A DNA stretch of 64,000 bases from assembly GCF_011752625.1 (NCBI RefSeq), contig NZ_VWXD01000005.1, forward strand, positions 186,001 to 250,000, read 5' to 3'. The first letter of the stretch is position 1. Each line of letters starts with the position of its first letter. A program made the position numbers and the translations under genes. The notes beneath the pieces were generated by a model, which had not been told where the DNA came from, ran no database searches, and was given only the letters and a program-made list of their open reading frames with translations. This document shows positions 50,880-59,412 of this stretch, in pieces. The stretch comes from Candidatus Pantoea formicae. GTDB lineage: Bacteria; Pseudomonadota; Gammaproteobacteria; Enterobacterales; Enterobacteriaceae.

Positions 50880-51178
50880 TCCCGTTACAACACGGCCTGA
50901 TGTTGGCTGCTGTGCTGTTTGTTCTCGGCCTGACCTCGCTGGTACTGCGCCGCAATTTGCTGTTCATGCTGATTGGTCTGGAGATCATGATCAACGCTGC
51001 GGCACTGGCGCTGGTGGTAGCAGGTAGCTACTGGGGACAAGCTGACGGCCAGGTGATGTACATTCTGGCGATCAGCCTCGCGGCGGCGGAAGCCAGCATT
51101 GGCTTGGCCCTGCTGCTCCAGCTCTATCGTCGTCGTCAGACGTTGAACATTGACACAGTGAGCGAGATGCGCGGATGA
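50876..51178 (+). CDS. nuoK: NADH:quinone oxidoreductase subunit K
   Basis: A 100-residue membrane subunit (ND4L homologue) with three hydrophobic helices. It carries the two conserved acidic residues, in LIGLEIMINAAALAL and LAAAEASIGLALLL. It overlaps both nuoJ and nuoL by four bases, so the J-K-L genes are translationally coupled. Confidence 0.97.
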   Translation: MIPLQHGLMLAAVLFVLGLTSLVLRRNLLFMLIGLEIMINAAALALVVAGSYWGQADGQVMYILAISLAAAEASIGLALLLQLYRRRQTLNIDTVSEMRG

Positions 51179-53010
51179 ATCTTCTCTATTTAACCGTATT
51201 ATTTCCGCTGATTGGCTTCCTGCTATTGGCGTTTTCCCGTGGTCGCTGGTCGGAGAACCTGTCAGCTGCGGTGGGAATGGGATCGGTGGGTCTGGCGGCA
51301 TTGACCACTGTTTATGCCGGTTTTGACTTCTTTAACCAGGGCCAACAGCCGTTTACCCAAGCACTGTGGACGTGGATGCACGTTGGTACCTTTGATATCA
51401 AAGTGAACCTGGTGCTGGATGGCTTGTCACTGACCATGCTGTCGGTGGTCACGGGCGTCGGTTTCTTCATCCATATGTTTGCCTCTTGGTACATGCGCGG
51501 TGAAGAGGGCTACTCGCGCTTCTTCGCTTACACCAACTTGTTCATCGCGAGCATGGTGGTGTTGGTGTTGGCCGACAACCTGATGCTGATGTATCTCGGT
51601 TGGGAAGGCGTGGGCCTGTGCTCCTACTTGCTGATCGGTTTCTACTACAGCAACCCAGAAAACGGCAAAGCGGCGATGAAAGCCTTTATCATCACCCGTG
51701 TCGGTGACGTGTTCCTGGCGTTCGCGCTGTTCATTCTTTACAACGAACTGGGTACGCTGAACTTCCGCGAATTGGTTGAGCTGGCACCGGCACACTTCGC
51801 CGCTGACAATCACATGCTGCAGTGGGCAACCCTGATGCTTTTGGGTGGTGCGGTCGGTAAATCTGCACAGCTGCCGCTGCAAACCTGGTTGGCCGATGCG
51901 ATGGCGGGTCCAACACCGGTTTCAGCACTGATTCACGCCGCCACCATGGTGACGGCGGGTGTCTACCTGATTGCGCGTTCACACGGCCTGTTCCTGTTAA
52001 CACCGGAAGTTCTGCATCTGGTGGGCATTGTGGGTGCGATCACCTTGGTGTTGGCGGGCTTTGCTGCCTTGGTGCAAACCGACATCAAACGCGTGTTGGC
52101 TTACTCCACCATGAGTCAGATCGGCTACATGTTCCTCGCGCTTGGCGTGCAGGCATGGGACGCGGCTATTTTCCACTTAATGACGCACGCTTTCTTTAAA
52201 GCACTGCTGTTCCTTTCTTCTGGTTCGGTCATTCTGGCCTGCCACCACGAGCAGAACATCTTCAAAATGGGCGGCCTGCGTAAGAGCATCCCATTGGTGT
52301 ACACCTGCTTCCTGGTCGGCGGCGCAGCGCTGGCGGCACTGCCGCTGATTACCGCAGGTTTCTACAGTAAAGATGAAATCCTGTTTGGTGCGCTGGCGAA
52401 TGGACACATCAATCTGATGGTGGCGGGTCTGGTCGGTGCATTCCTGACCTCAATCTACACCTTCCGCATGATCTTCATCGTGTTCCACGGCGAAGAGAAA
52501 ATTCATGCGCACGCTGGCAAAGGGATTACTCACCATCTGCCACTGATTGTGCTGCTGGTACTCTCCACCTTTATCGGCGCGATGATCACACCGCCATTAG
52601 CGGGTGTACTGCCGCAGAACGAGTTTGGTGAAGGCGGCAAAGTGGCGCTGGAAATCACCTCAGGCGTGGTGGCTATTGTCGGTATCTTGATTGCCGCGGC
52701 TCTGTGGCTCGGCAAACGCCAACTGGTGACCAGCGTTGCTAACAGCGCGCCGGGCCGTTTCTTCGGTACCTGGTGGTTTGCGGCATGGGGCTTCGACTGG
52801 CTGTATGACAAGGTGTTTGTGAAACCTTATCTCGGCATTGCCTGGCTGCTGAAGCGCGATCCGCTTAACTCACTGATGAACCTGCCTGCGCTGCTGTCGC
52901 GTATTGGTAACAAAGGTTTGGTGGTAAGCGAGAACGGCTACCTGCGCTGGTATGTGGCTTCCATGAGTGTTGGCGCCGTGGTGGTGCTGGCGCTGATGCT
53001 GGTGATCTAA
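51175..53010 (+). CDS. nuoL: NADH:quinone oxidoreductase subunit L
   Basis: A 611-residue antiporter-like proton-pumping subunit (ND5 homologue) with about 16 membrane helices and the long lateral amphipathic helix at the C-terminal end. Conserved residues occur in NLMLMYLGWEGVGLCSYLLIG (Glu), GKSAQLPLQTWLADAM (Lys), SALIHAATMVTAGVYL and LTHAFFKALLFLSSG-like MTHAFFKALLFLSSG. A 215-bp gap with a large hairpin follows before nuoM. Confidence 0.97.
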   Translation: MNLLYLTVLFPLIGFLLLAFSRGRWSENLSAAVGMGSVGLAALTTVYAGFDFFNQGQQPFTQALWTWMHVGTFDIKVNLVLDGLSLTMLSVVTGVGFFIHMFASWYMRGEEGYSRFFAYTNLFIASMVVLVLADNLMLMYLGWEGVGLCSYLLIGFYYSNPENGKAAMKAFIITRVGDVFLAFALFILYNELGTLNFRELVELAPAHFAADNHMLQWATLMLLGGAVGKSAQLPLQTWLADAMAGPTPVSALIHAATMVTAGVYLIARSHGLFLLTPEVLHLVGIVGAITLVLAGFAALVQTDIKRVLAYSTMSQIGYMFLALGVQAWDAAIFHLMTHAFFKALLFLSSGSVILACHHEQNIFKMGGLRKSIPLVYTCFLVGGAALAALPLITAGFYSKDEILFGALANGHINLMVAGLVGAFLTSIYTFRMIFIVFHGEEKIHAHAGKGITHHLPLIVLLVLSTFIGAMITPPLAGVLPQNEFGEGGKVALEITSGVVAIVGILIAAALWLGKRQLVTSVANSAPGRFFGTWWFAAWGFDWLYDKVFVKPYLGIAWLLKRDPLNSLMNLPALLSRIGNKGLVVSENGYLRWYVASMSVGAVVVLALMLVI

Positions 53011-53096
53011 AGATTGATGAGCGGGGGCGAAGCGTTGTGTAACGCCCCTGATGAAGAATGTTCAAAATTGTCTGATGCACGAGCGTTATCGGCGCA

Positions 53097-53181
53097 GCCA
53101 GTTTTGTCACCGCCAGCGCGCAGCAACCGGAGCGTACTTGAGTACGTGAGAATTGCGAGCACTGCCGGGGACAAAAACGGC
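53097..53181 (+). repeat. Long imperfect hairpin between nuoL and nuoM
   Basis: An approximately 85-nt inverted repeat centred on CGTACT-TG-AGTACG (53133-53146). Outward pairings include GCAA / TTGC and the outer arms GCCAGTTTTGTCACCG (53097-53112) against CGGGGACAAAAACGGC (53166-53181). A second small stem GGGGCG / CGCCCC lies just upstream (about 53025-53048). It sits inside the operon in the only large gap of the membrane-arm genes. Confidence 0.75.
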
Positions 53182-53225
53182 AAGCAAGATAGCTCGAACA
53201 GAGACGAATAATAGGGAAGTATGCC

Positions 53226-54746
53226 GTGTTATTACCTTGGCTAATAATCATACCCTTTGTTGGGGGCTTACTCTGCTGGCTAGCAGAACGCCTCGGTGCG
53301 AAAGTACCACGCTGGATCGCCATGATCACCATGGGCCTGACGCTGGCGCTTGGCCTGCAGCTTTGGTTGCAGGGAGGCTATTCATTAACGCAGGCTGCAG
53401 GGATTCCGCAGTGGCAGTCAACCTTCTCGGTGCCATGGATTCCACGCTTTGGCATTAACTTCCATTTGGCGATCGACGGTCTTTCACTGCTGATGGTAGT
53501 GCTGACCGGCCTGCTGGGCTTAATGGCGGTACTCTGCTCCTGGAACGAGATTGAGAAATATCAGGGCTTCTTCCACCTCAACTTGATGTGGATCCTCGGT
53601 GGTGTGATTGGCGTGTTCCTCTCCATCGATATGTTCCTGTTCTTCTTCTTCTGGGAAATGATGCTGGTGCCGATGTACTTCCTCATCGCGCTTTGGGGTC
53701 ATAAAGCCTCTGACGGTAAAACCCGTATCTCGGCGGCGACCAAATTCTTCATCTACACACAGGCTTCAGGCCTTGTGATGTTGATTGCGATTTTGGCGCT
53801 GGTGTTCGTGCACTACAACGCCACCGGCGTGTGGACCTTCAGCTACGAAGAGCTGCTGAAAACGCCAATGTCGCACACCGTTGAATATCTGCTGATGCTC
53901 GGCTTCTTTATCGCCTTCGCCGTCAAAATGCCAGTGGTACCACTGCACGGTTGGTTGCCAGATGCACACAGTCAGGCGCCGACCGCCGGTTCGGTTGACC
54001 TCGCCGGTATCTTGCTGAAAACCGCAGCCTACGGCTTATTACGTTTCAGCTTGCCGCTGTTCCCTAACGCGTCAGCAGAGTTTGCGCCTATCGCCATGTG
54101 GCTCGGCATCATCGGTATCTTCTACGGTGCCTGGATGGCGTTCTCGCAAACCGATATTAAACGTCTGATTGCCTATACCTCTGTTTCGCACATGGGCTTC
54201 GTGCTGATTGCCATCTACACCGGCAGCCAGCTGGCGTTCCAGGGCGCGGTCATTCAGATGATTGCGCACGGCTTGTCTGCTGCGGCACTGTTCATCTTGT
54301 GTGGCCAGCTGTATGAGCGTCTGCACACGCGTGACTTGCGCCAGATGGGCGGTTTGTGGGGACGTATCAAATGGATTCCAGGCTTGTCACTGTTCTTCGC
54401 CGTCGCCAACTTGGGTATGCCGGGCACCGGTAACTTTGTCGGTGAATTCATGATTCTGACCGGCAGCTTCCAGGTCGTTCCGGTGATCATCGTGATTGCC
54501 ACCTTTGGCTTGGTGTTTGCTTCGGTTTACTCGCTGATCATGATGCAGCGTGCTTACTACGGTGAAGCGAAATCAAAAGATCCGCTGCCGGGCATGTCAC
54601 CGCGTGAATTCATGACCATCGGGGTACTGGTGGTGCTGCTGGTTCTGCTGGGTATTTATCCTCAGCCGATCCTCGACACGTCCCATGCTGCGATGAGTAA
54701 TATTCAGCAGTGGTTTACCGCTTCAATTTCAACTACAAGGCCGTAA
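53226..54746 (+). CDS. nuoM: NADH:quinone oxidoreductase subunit M
   Basis: A 506-residue antiporter-like proton-pumping subunit (ND4 homologue). Key residues are in FFFFWEMMLVPMYFLIALWG (Glu), AVKMPVVPLHGWLPDAHSQ (Lys) and GILLKTAAYGLLRFSLPLF (Lys). The start is GTG at 53226 with AGGGAAG about nine bases upstream; a nearby ATG (53221) is out of frame. The C-terminus PQPILDTSHAAMSNIQQWF matches E. coli NuoM. Confidence 0.97.
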   Translation: MLLPWLIIIPFVGGLLCWLAERLGAKVPRWIAMITMGLTLALGLQLWLQGGYSLTQAAGIPQWQSTFSVPWIPRFGINFHLAIDGLSLLMVVLTGLLGLMAVLCSWNEIEKYQGFFHLNLMWILGGVIGVFLSIDMFLFFFFWEMMLVPMYFLIALWGHKASDGKTRISAATKFFIYTQASGLVMLIAILALVFVHYNATGVWTFSYEELLKTPMSHTVEYLLMLGFFIAFAVKMPVVPLHGWLPDAHSQAPTAGSVDLAGILLKTAAYGLLRFSLPLFPNASAEFAPIAMWLGIIGIFYGAWMAFSQTDIKRLIAYTSVSHMGFVLIAIYTGSQLAFQGAVIQMIAHGLSAAALFILCGQLYERLHTRDLRQMGGLWGRIKWIPGLSLFFAVANLGMPGTGNFVGEFMILTGSFQVVPVIIVIATFGLVFASVYSLIMMQRAYYGEAKSKDPLPGMSPREFMTIGVLVVLLVLLGIYPQPILDTSHAAMSNIQQWFTASISTTRP

Positions 54747-54752
54747 TTCGCC

Positions 54753-56216
54753 ATGACAATAACTCCTCAACATCTGATCGCGTTGCTACCGCTGTTGATC
54801 GTCGGATTGACGGTGGTGGTGGTGATGCTGTCCATTGCGTGGCGACGCAACCACTTTGTTAATGCCACGCTGACCGTGATTGGACTTAACATTGCTCTGT
54901 TCTCACTGTGGTTTGTCGGTCATGTCGGCGCCATGGATGTCACGCCGCTGCTGCGCGTTGACGGCTACTCGATGTTCTATACCGCGCTAGTGCTGCTTGC
55001 CAGCCTCGCGACCTGCACCTTTGCTTATCCTTGGCTGGCCGGTTTCCCGGATAACAAAGATGAGTTCTATCTGCTGGTGCTGATTGCGGCTCTGGGTGGC
55101 ATCGTACTGGCCAGCGCCAATCATCTAGGGGCGCTGTTCATCGGTATCGAACTGCTGTCACTGCCGCTGTTTGGTCTTATCGGTTACGCCTTCCGTCAGA
55201 AACGTTCGCTGGAAGCGGCACTGAAATACATGATCCTGTCCGCTGCAGCGTCCTCGTTCCTGATCTTTGGTATCGCGCTGATTTATGCCGATTCGGGCAG
55301 CCTGAGCTTCGTACAGTTAGGTAAGAGCCTGAATGACAGCATGATCCAGCAACCGCTGCTGCTGGTCGGTTTGGGCATGATGATTATCGGCCTCGGCTTT
55401 AAACTGTCACTGGTTCCGTTCCACCTGTGGACGCCAGACGTTTATCAGGGTGCACCAGCGCCGGTTTCAACCTTCCTGGCGACCGCCAGCAAAATCGCTA
55501 TCTTTGGCGTGGTGATGCGTTTGTTCCTGTACGCGCCAGTGACGGACAGTGAAGCCGTACGCACCGTGTTGGGCGTGATTGCCTTCGTGTCGATTCTGTT
55601 CGGTAACCTGATGGCGATTTCGCAGAGTAATATCAAGCGTCTGCTTGGTTACTCCTCAATCGCACACCTTGGCTATCTGCTGGTGTCGTTGATTGCGGTG
55701 AAAACCCATCAGCTGTCACTGGAAACGGCGGGTGTTTATCTGGCCGGTTACCTGTTCAGCAGCCTCGGCGCGTTCGGTGTGGTCAGCTTGATGTCCAGCC
55801 CGTACCGTGGTCCAGATGCGGATACGCTGTACTCTTACCGTGGTCTGTTCTGGCACCGTCCAATTCTGTCCGCGGTAATGACCGTGATGATGCTGTCGTT
55901 GGCTGGTATCCCGATGACCTTAGGCTTCATTGGTAAGTTCTATGTGATCGCTTCCGGTGTGAATGCGCACCTGTGGTGGCTGACTGCGGCTGTGGTTGCT
56001 GGTAGTGCGATTGGTCTTTACTACTACCTGCGCGTGACGGTGAGCCTGTACCTCAGCCCACCTGAGATGCACACCCGTGACCGTGATACGCCAGCCAACT
56101 GGGCGTTCACCGCCGGTGGTGTGGTGGTGCTGATCTCTGCGATTCTGGTGCTGCTGCTCGGTGTCTATCCGCAGCCACTGATTTCGCTGGTGCAAATGGC
56201 ACAGCCACTGATGTGA
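54753..56216 (+). CDS. nuoN: NADH:quinone oxidoreductase subunit N
   Basis: A 487-residue antiporter-like subunit (ND2 homologue) and last gene of the operon. Conserved segments include GALFIGIELLSLPLFGLIGYAF (Glu), KYMILSAAASSFLIFG, FKLSLVPFHLWTPDVYQGAP (Lys) and SQSNIKRLLGYSSIAHLGYLL. It begins 6 bp after nuoM and ends at a strong terminator. Confidence 0.97.
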   Translation: MTITPQHLIALLPLLIVGLTVVVVMLSIAWRRNHFVNATLTVIGLNIALFSLWFVGHVGAMDVTPLLRVDGYSMFYTALVLLASLATCTFAYPWLAGFPDNKDEFYLLVLIAALGGIVLASANHLGALFIGIELLSLPLFGLIGYAFRQKRSLEAALKYMILSAAASSFLIFGIALIYADSGSLSFVQLGKSLNDSMIQQPLLLVGLGMMIIGLGFKLSLVPFHLWTPDVYQGAPAPVSTFLATASKIAIFGVVMRLFLYAPVTDSEAVRTVLGVIAFVSILFGNLMAISQSNIKRLLGYSSIAHLGYLLVSLIAVKTHQLSLETAGVYLAGYLFSSLGAFGVVSLMSSPYRGPDADTLYSYRGLFWHRPILSAVMTVMMLSLAGIPMTLGFIGKFYVIASGVNAHLWWLTAAVVAGSAIGLYYYLRVTVSLYLSPPEMHTRDRDTPANWAFTAGGVVVLISAILVLLLGVYPQPLISLVQMAQPLM

Positions 56217-56233
56217 TTTGACGTCATACAGAC

Positions 56234-56262
56234 AATCAGGCCTCCGGGCCTGATTTTTTTTG
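56234..56262 (+). terminator. Rho-independent terminator of the nuo operon
   Basis: Stem ATCAGGCC / GGCCTGAT with a 4-nt loop TCCG, followed by an eight-T run, 18 nt after the nuoN stop. Confidence 0.95.
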
Positions 56263-56391
56263 CCCTGAAATCTGAGACATTGATCACGTTGCACCAGGGA
56301 GTCATTCCCAACATTTGACGCTCGCTGCTGAAAAGCGGCTCACTATGATATTCTCGGGGGATCACTTTTTTTGCTCTGACAAGGAAGCACT

Positions 56392-56850
56392 ATGGATATC
56401 CAGATGCAATGGTTTGATTGCCACCACAGTGAACTCAGTGCGCAACAGTTATACAGCGTGCTGGCACTGCGGAATCACGTTTTTATTGTGGAACAAAACT
56501 GCCCTTATCAAGATGTGGATGGTCAGGATTTGCAGGCTGATAACCGTCATATCATGGGATTCCTTGACGGCAAACTGCTGGCCTATGCACGTGTGCTGAC
56601 ACCCTCGCTGGAGTCTGCTCCGGTGGTGATTGGGCGAGTGATCGTCTCGGAAGAGGCGCGGGGTTTAAAACTCGGCTATCGGCTGATGGAACATGCGTTG
56701 GAAAGTTGCGAAAACCACTGGCCTCAACGCGCAATCTATCTTTCTGCGCAGGCGCACCTTGAAGGATTTTATGGCCGCCTTGGCTTCAAAGCGGTGGGTG
56801 AGGTGTATCTGGAAGATAACATTCCGCATATCGGTATGCAGAAAGATTAA
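56392..56850 (+). CDS. elaA: GNAT-family acetyltransferase ElaA
   Basis: A 152-residue GCN5-related N-acetyltransferase-fold protein. The acetyl-CoA motif A region is RVIVSEEARGLKLGYRLMEHAL, and YLSAQAHLEGFYGRLGFKAVGEVYLEDNIPHIGM covers the C-terminal half (quoted in two parts: YLSAQAHLEGFYGRLGF, then VYLEDNIPHIGM). The substrate is unknown. AAGGAAGC precedes the ATG. A GC-rich hairpin GGCGAGGA / TCCTCGCC (56852-56871) lies right at its end. Confidence 0.93.
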   Translation: MDIQMQWFDCHHSELSAQQLYSVLALRNHVFIVEQNCPYQDVDGQDLQADNRHIMGFLDGKLLAYARVLTPSLESAPVVIGRVIVSEEARGLKLGYRLMEHALESCENHWPQRAIYLSAQAHLEGFYGRLGFKAVGEVYLEDNIPHIGMQKD

Positions 56851-56851
56851 A

Positions 56852-56871
56852 GGCGAGGATGACTCCTCGCC
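56852..56871. terminator. Hairpin after elaA
   Basis: Perfect 8-bp stem GGCGAGGA / TCCTCGCC with loop TGAC, adjoining an ERIC, between convergent elaA and opgD. No U-tract follows on either strand, so termination may depend on the neighbouring ERIC or on Rho. Confidence 0.5.
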
Positions 56872-56875
56872 GCTT

Positions 56876-57000
56876 ATACCCGTCATCATTCAAATTGCAG
56901 GTGCGTTGGCTGCTCTCGCTCACCCGAATCACATACTTGAGTAAGCTCATCGGGACTCACTCGTTTGCCGCCTTCCTGAAATTCGAATTATCTTGGGTAT
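56876..57000. repeat. ERIC element (125 bp)
   Basis: Starts ATACCCGTCATCATTCAAATTGC and ends GAATTATCTTGGGTAT; the core reads CACATACTTGAGTAAGCTCATCGGG. It lies between convergent elaA and opgD, ending 3 bp before the opgD stop codon, so it forms the immediate 3' flank of opgD. Confidence 0.92.
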
Positions 57001-57003
57001 ATA

Positions 57004-58662
57004 TCAGCCCGGTGTCATCTGCCGATCATCAGTGTATTTACGTTGATCCGGCGGTGGCGGGAAATACTGATACAACCAGGTCTCACTCAACGTCTCGTCT
57101 TTGGTACGCAGGAACAGGCGCATATCGACCGGTTTGGTAGAGTCACTGTTGGGATACCAGTCAAACAGAATGCGGTAACCGTTGATCGGCTCCACATACA
57201 AGATCTCGACCTGTTTGATGGTGCCAGCATTCACCGTAATAACCGGCTCAATACCTTTCGGCGCAGCGGCTTTCAGGTCGCCACCGACGAAGTCAATCGC
57301 GAAACGACGGCTCCACTGATCTGGGAAATGCTCGCCCGGAGCCCAACCTTCTGGGAATCCACCAATACCGGTGCGCGTGGCATCCACGCGCGCCAGTCCG
57401 CTGCGCACTGGCGGCAGCTGGCTCCAGTAAAGCTTGTACTGGAAGTTAAATTCGCTGCCCGCTTTAACCGGTTCCGTTGGCTGCCAGAAGCACACCACGT
57501 TATCCAGGGTTTCACCCGTTGTAGGGATCTCCATCAAATTGATGGCGCCTTTGCCCCACTTGCCAATCGGCTCAACCCACAGGCTTGGACGCTTGTCGTA
57601 CCAGCCGATCACGTCCTGATAGTCTTTGAAGTCATGATTCAACTGCAACAGACCGAAACCGCGCGGGTTTTCATCCTGATAGGCGTTGAACTGCAAGCGC
57701 TGCGGGTTATTCAGCGGGCGCGCAATCCACTCACCGCTGCCGGTCCACATTGCCAGACGGTCAGAGTCGTGGATTTGCGGGTGATAGGTATTACACATGC
57801 GACGCTCATTGGTGCCGCAGCTGAACATACTGGTCATCGGTGCGATACCGAGCTGACGAATTTCGTTACGTGCGAACAGGTGATTCTCCACCTCCATCAC
57901 TACGCGTTTTTCTTCGCAGTGGATGGTGAACTTGTAAGCACCGGTCACGCTGGCTCCGTCCAGCAAGGCATAGACCACGAAGGTGGTGTCTTCGGCTTTC
58001 GGTGTTTCAAACCAGAAGGCAGTAAAGTCCGGGAACTCTTCATGGCCGTTGCTGAAGGTGTTGACCGCCACGCCACGTGCGGACAAGCCATATTGATAGG
58101 TCTCATCCACGGCACGGAAATAGCTGGCACCCAGGAACGAAACGATATCACGGCGTGCCAGCTCAGGCTTTTTGAAGGCACGGAAACCGGCAAAGCCCAG
58201 ATCGGTTTTGCCTACCAACTGCTGGGTATCAACGTTGGCGTTGTGGTAGTTAAACAATTCTGGGCGGAAGTGGATTTCGCGCGCTTCGCGGCTGGTGGCA
58301 TCCACTGAGAACATGCGGATACGGCGTTTGAAGCCCATCCCCACGTGGAAGAACTGCACATCCAATTCGCGATCGGGAATGTTGTTCCAAAGCGAATGGT
58401 TGGCGTCGTACTGAATTTCGTTATAGGCCTGAGGAGTCAAATTGGCCAGTGTATCGGGCAGGGGGCCGGGTGCGCCGCCCCAGGGCTGTTTCGCCAGTGC
58501 GGACGCTTTCTTTTTCAGAACATCGAAATCGAAGCGAACCGCGGTACCGTCGGCGATACCATCATCGGCCCAGGCGGACTGTGCAAACAGCGAGGAGAGC
58601 CCGGTCATGCCGCTAACGGCAGAGAGGGCCATGGACGCTTTCATAAATTTTCTACGATTCAT
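57004..58662 (-). CDS. opgD: Periplasmic glucan biosynthesis protein OpgD (MdoD)
   Basis: A 552-residue periplasmic protein acting in osmoregulated periplasmic glucan synthesis, where it controls backbone structure. The N-terminus MNRRKFMKASMALSAVSGM has the twin-arginine (Tat) signal RRKFMK followed by a hydrophobic stretch and SAWA cleavage region. Conserved blocks include LGFAGFRAFKKPELARRD, GASYFRAVDETYQYGLSARG, NPRGFGLLQLNHDF and RPSLWVEPIGKWGKG. It matches E. coli OpgD (551 aa), which maps elsewhere in that genome. A 421-codon antisense frame over it is a shadow. Confidence 0.95.
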   Translation of the reverse strand: MNRRKFMKASMALSAVSGMTGLSSLFAQSAWADDGIADGTAVRFDFDVLKKKASALAKQPWGGAPGPLPDTLANLTPQAYNEIQYDANHSLWNNIPDRELDVQFFHVGMGFKRRIRMFSVDATSREAREIHFRPELFNYHNANVDTQQLVGKTDLGFAGFRAFKKPELARRDIVSFLGASYFRAVDETYQYGLSARGVAVNTFSNGHEEFPDFTAFWFETPKAEDTTFVVYALLDGASVTGAYKFTIHCEEKRVVMEVENHLFARNEIRQLGIAPMTSMFSCGTNERRMCNTYHPQIHDSDRLAMWTGSGEWIARPLNNPQRLQFNAYQDENPRGFGLLQLNHDFKDYQDVIGWYDKRPSLWVEPIGKWGKGAINLMEIPTTGETLDNVVCFWQPTEPVKAGSEFNFQYKLYWSQLPPVRSGLARVDATRTGIGGFPEGWAPGEHFPDQWSRRFAIDFVGGDLKAAAPKGIEPVITVNAGTIKQVEILYVEPINGYRILFDWYPNSDSTKPVDMRLFLRTKDETLSETWLYQYFPPPPDQRKYTDDRQMTPG

Positions 58663-58952
58663 GCCGGAAATCTAATCCTTAGCTGCTCTGGTGTGTTGAG
58701 ACTGTGTAAGACGCTGAGCGTCAGGCTACAGGGGGTTACGACAGTCGCGAAATTAAAAAATTCAGTCTGAGGAAAATTTATCAGATTAATCAAATAAGCG
58801 AAGCAGATTTAGCGCGACAACACCAGGGTTCACATAACTTTGCATTGAATCGGGTAAAACCAGGTGCATTCCTGGCGGCTCTCTCCCGGCAAAGCTGGAA
58901 TTAATGACTATAGTTAAACGACGATAAGTTACGACCATGGAGGAAGTACAAC

Positions 58953-59261
58953 GTGTCATCTTCAGACCAATTTGAAACTCGCCTTGATGACGATCTCGTT
59001 TTGCTGACGGAAACGCTGGAAGAAGTGCTGAAATCGTCGGGCGATCCTGCCGATCAGAAGTACATCGAGCTGAAACTGAAAGCAGAACAGGCGCTGGAAG
59101 ACGTTAAGAATCGTGTCAGTCAGGCCTCGGATAGCTATTACTACCGTGCGAAAAAAGCGGCCTATCGCGCCGATGACTATGTCCACGAAAAACCGTGGCA
59201 GGGTATCGGGATTGGCGCGGCGGCTGGCTTGTTCGTCGGCTTACTGCTGGCGCGACGTTAA
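58953..59261 (+). CDS. elaB: ElaB (YqjD/DUF883 family) membrane-anchored protein
   Basis: A 102-residue protein with an acidic, helical N-terminal part (LDDDLVLLTETLEEVLKSSG), the conserved YYYRAKKAAYRADDYVHEKPWQ segment and a C-terminal membrane anchor (IGIGAAAGLFVGLLLARR). Family members are tail-anchored inner-membrane proteins; YqjD binds ribosomes in stationary phase, and ElaB is linked to stress resistance in E. coli. GGAGG precedes the start, which is GTG at 58953. The 290-bp upstream gap shows nothing else recognisable. Confidence 0.94.
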   Translation: MSSSDQFETRLDDDLVLLTETLEEVLKSSGDPADQKYIELKLKAEQALEDVKNRVSQASDSYYYRAKKAAYRADDYVHEKPWQGIGIGAAAGLFVGLLLARR

Positions 59262-59412
59262 TCCAAAGGGCGCGACATCATCCGCGCCCGATTCCTCGCT
59301 TTTCTGCCTTTTTAACGCCCATTTGTTTCAAATCTTTGTTTCGCCACCTTTGCGATTGTGTTTCGCGTGGGCGCTTTCTACAGTAAAGCGACAGGGAAAA
59401 GGAGAACGCAAC

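Noticed and set aside
53014..53458. Small ORFs across the nuoL-nuoM gap
   Set aside because: They run through the large hairpin and into nuoM in another frame, lack ribosome-binding sites and have no recognisable motif.
57043..58308. 421-codon open frame antisense to opgD
   Set aside because: It lies wholly opposite a strongly recognised gene, has no family motif, and its amino-acid content is what the complementary frame of a GC-rich gene gives. I treat it as a shadow frame.
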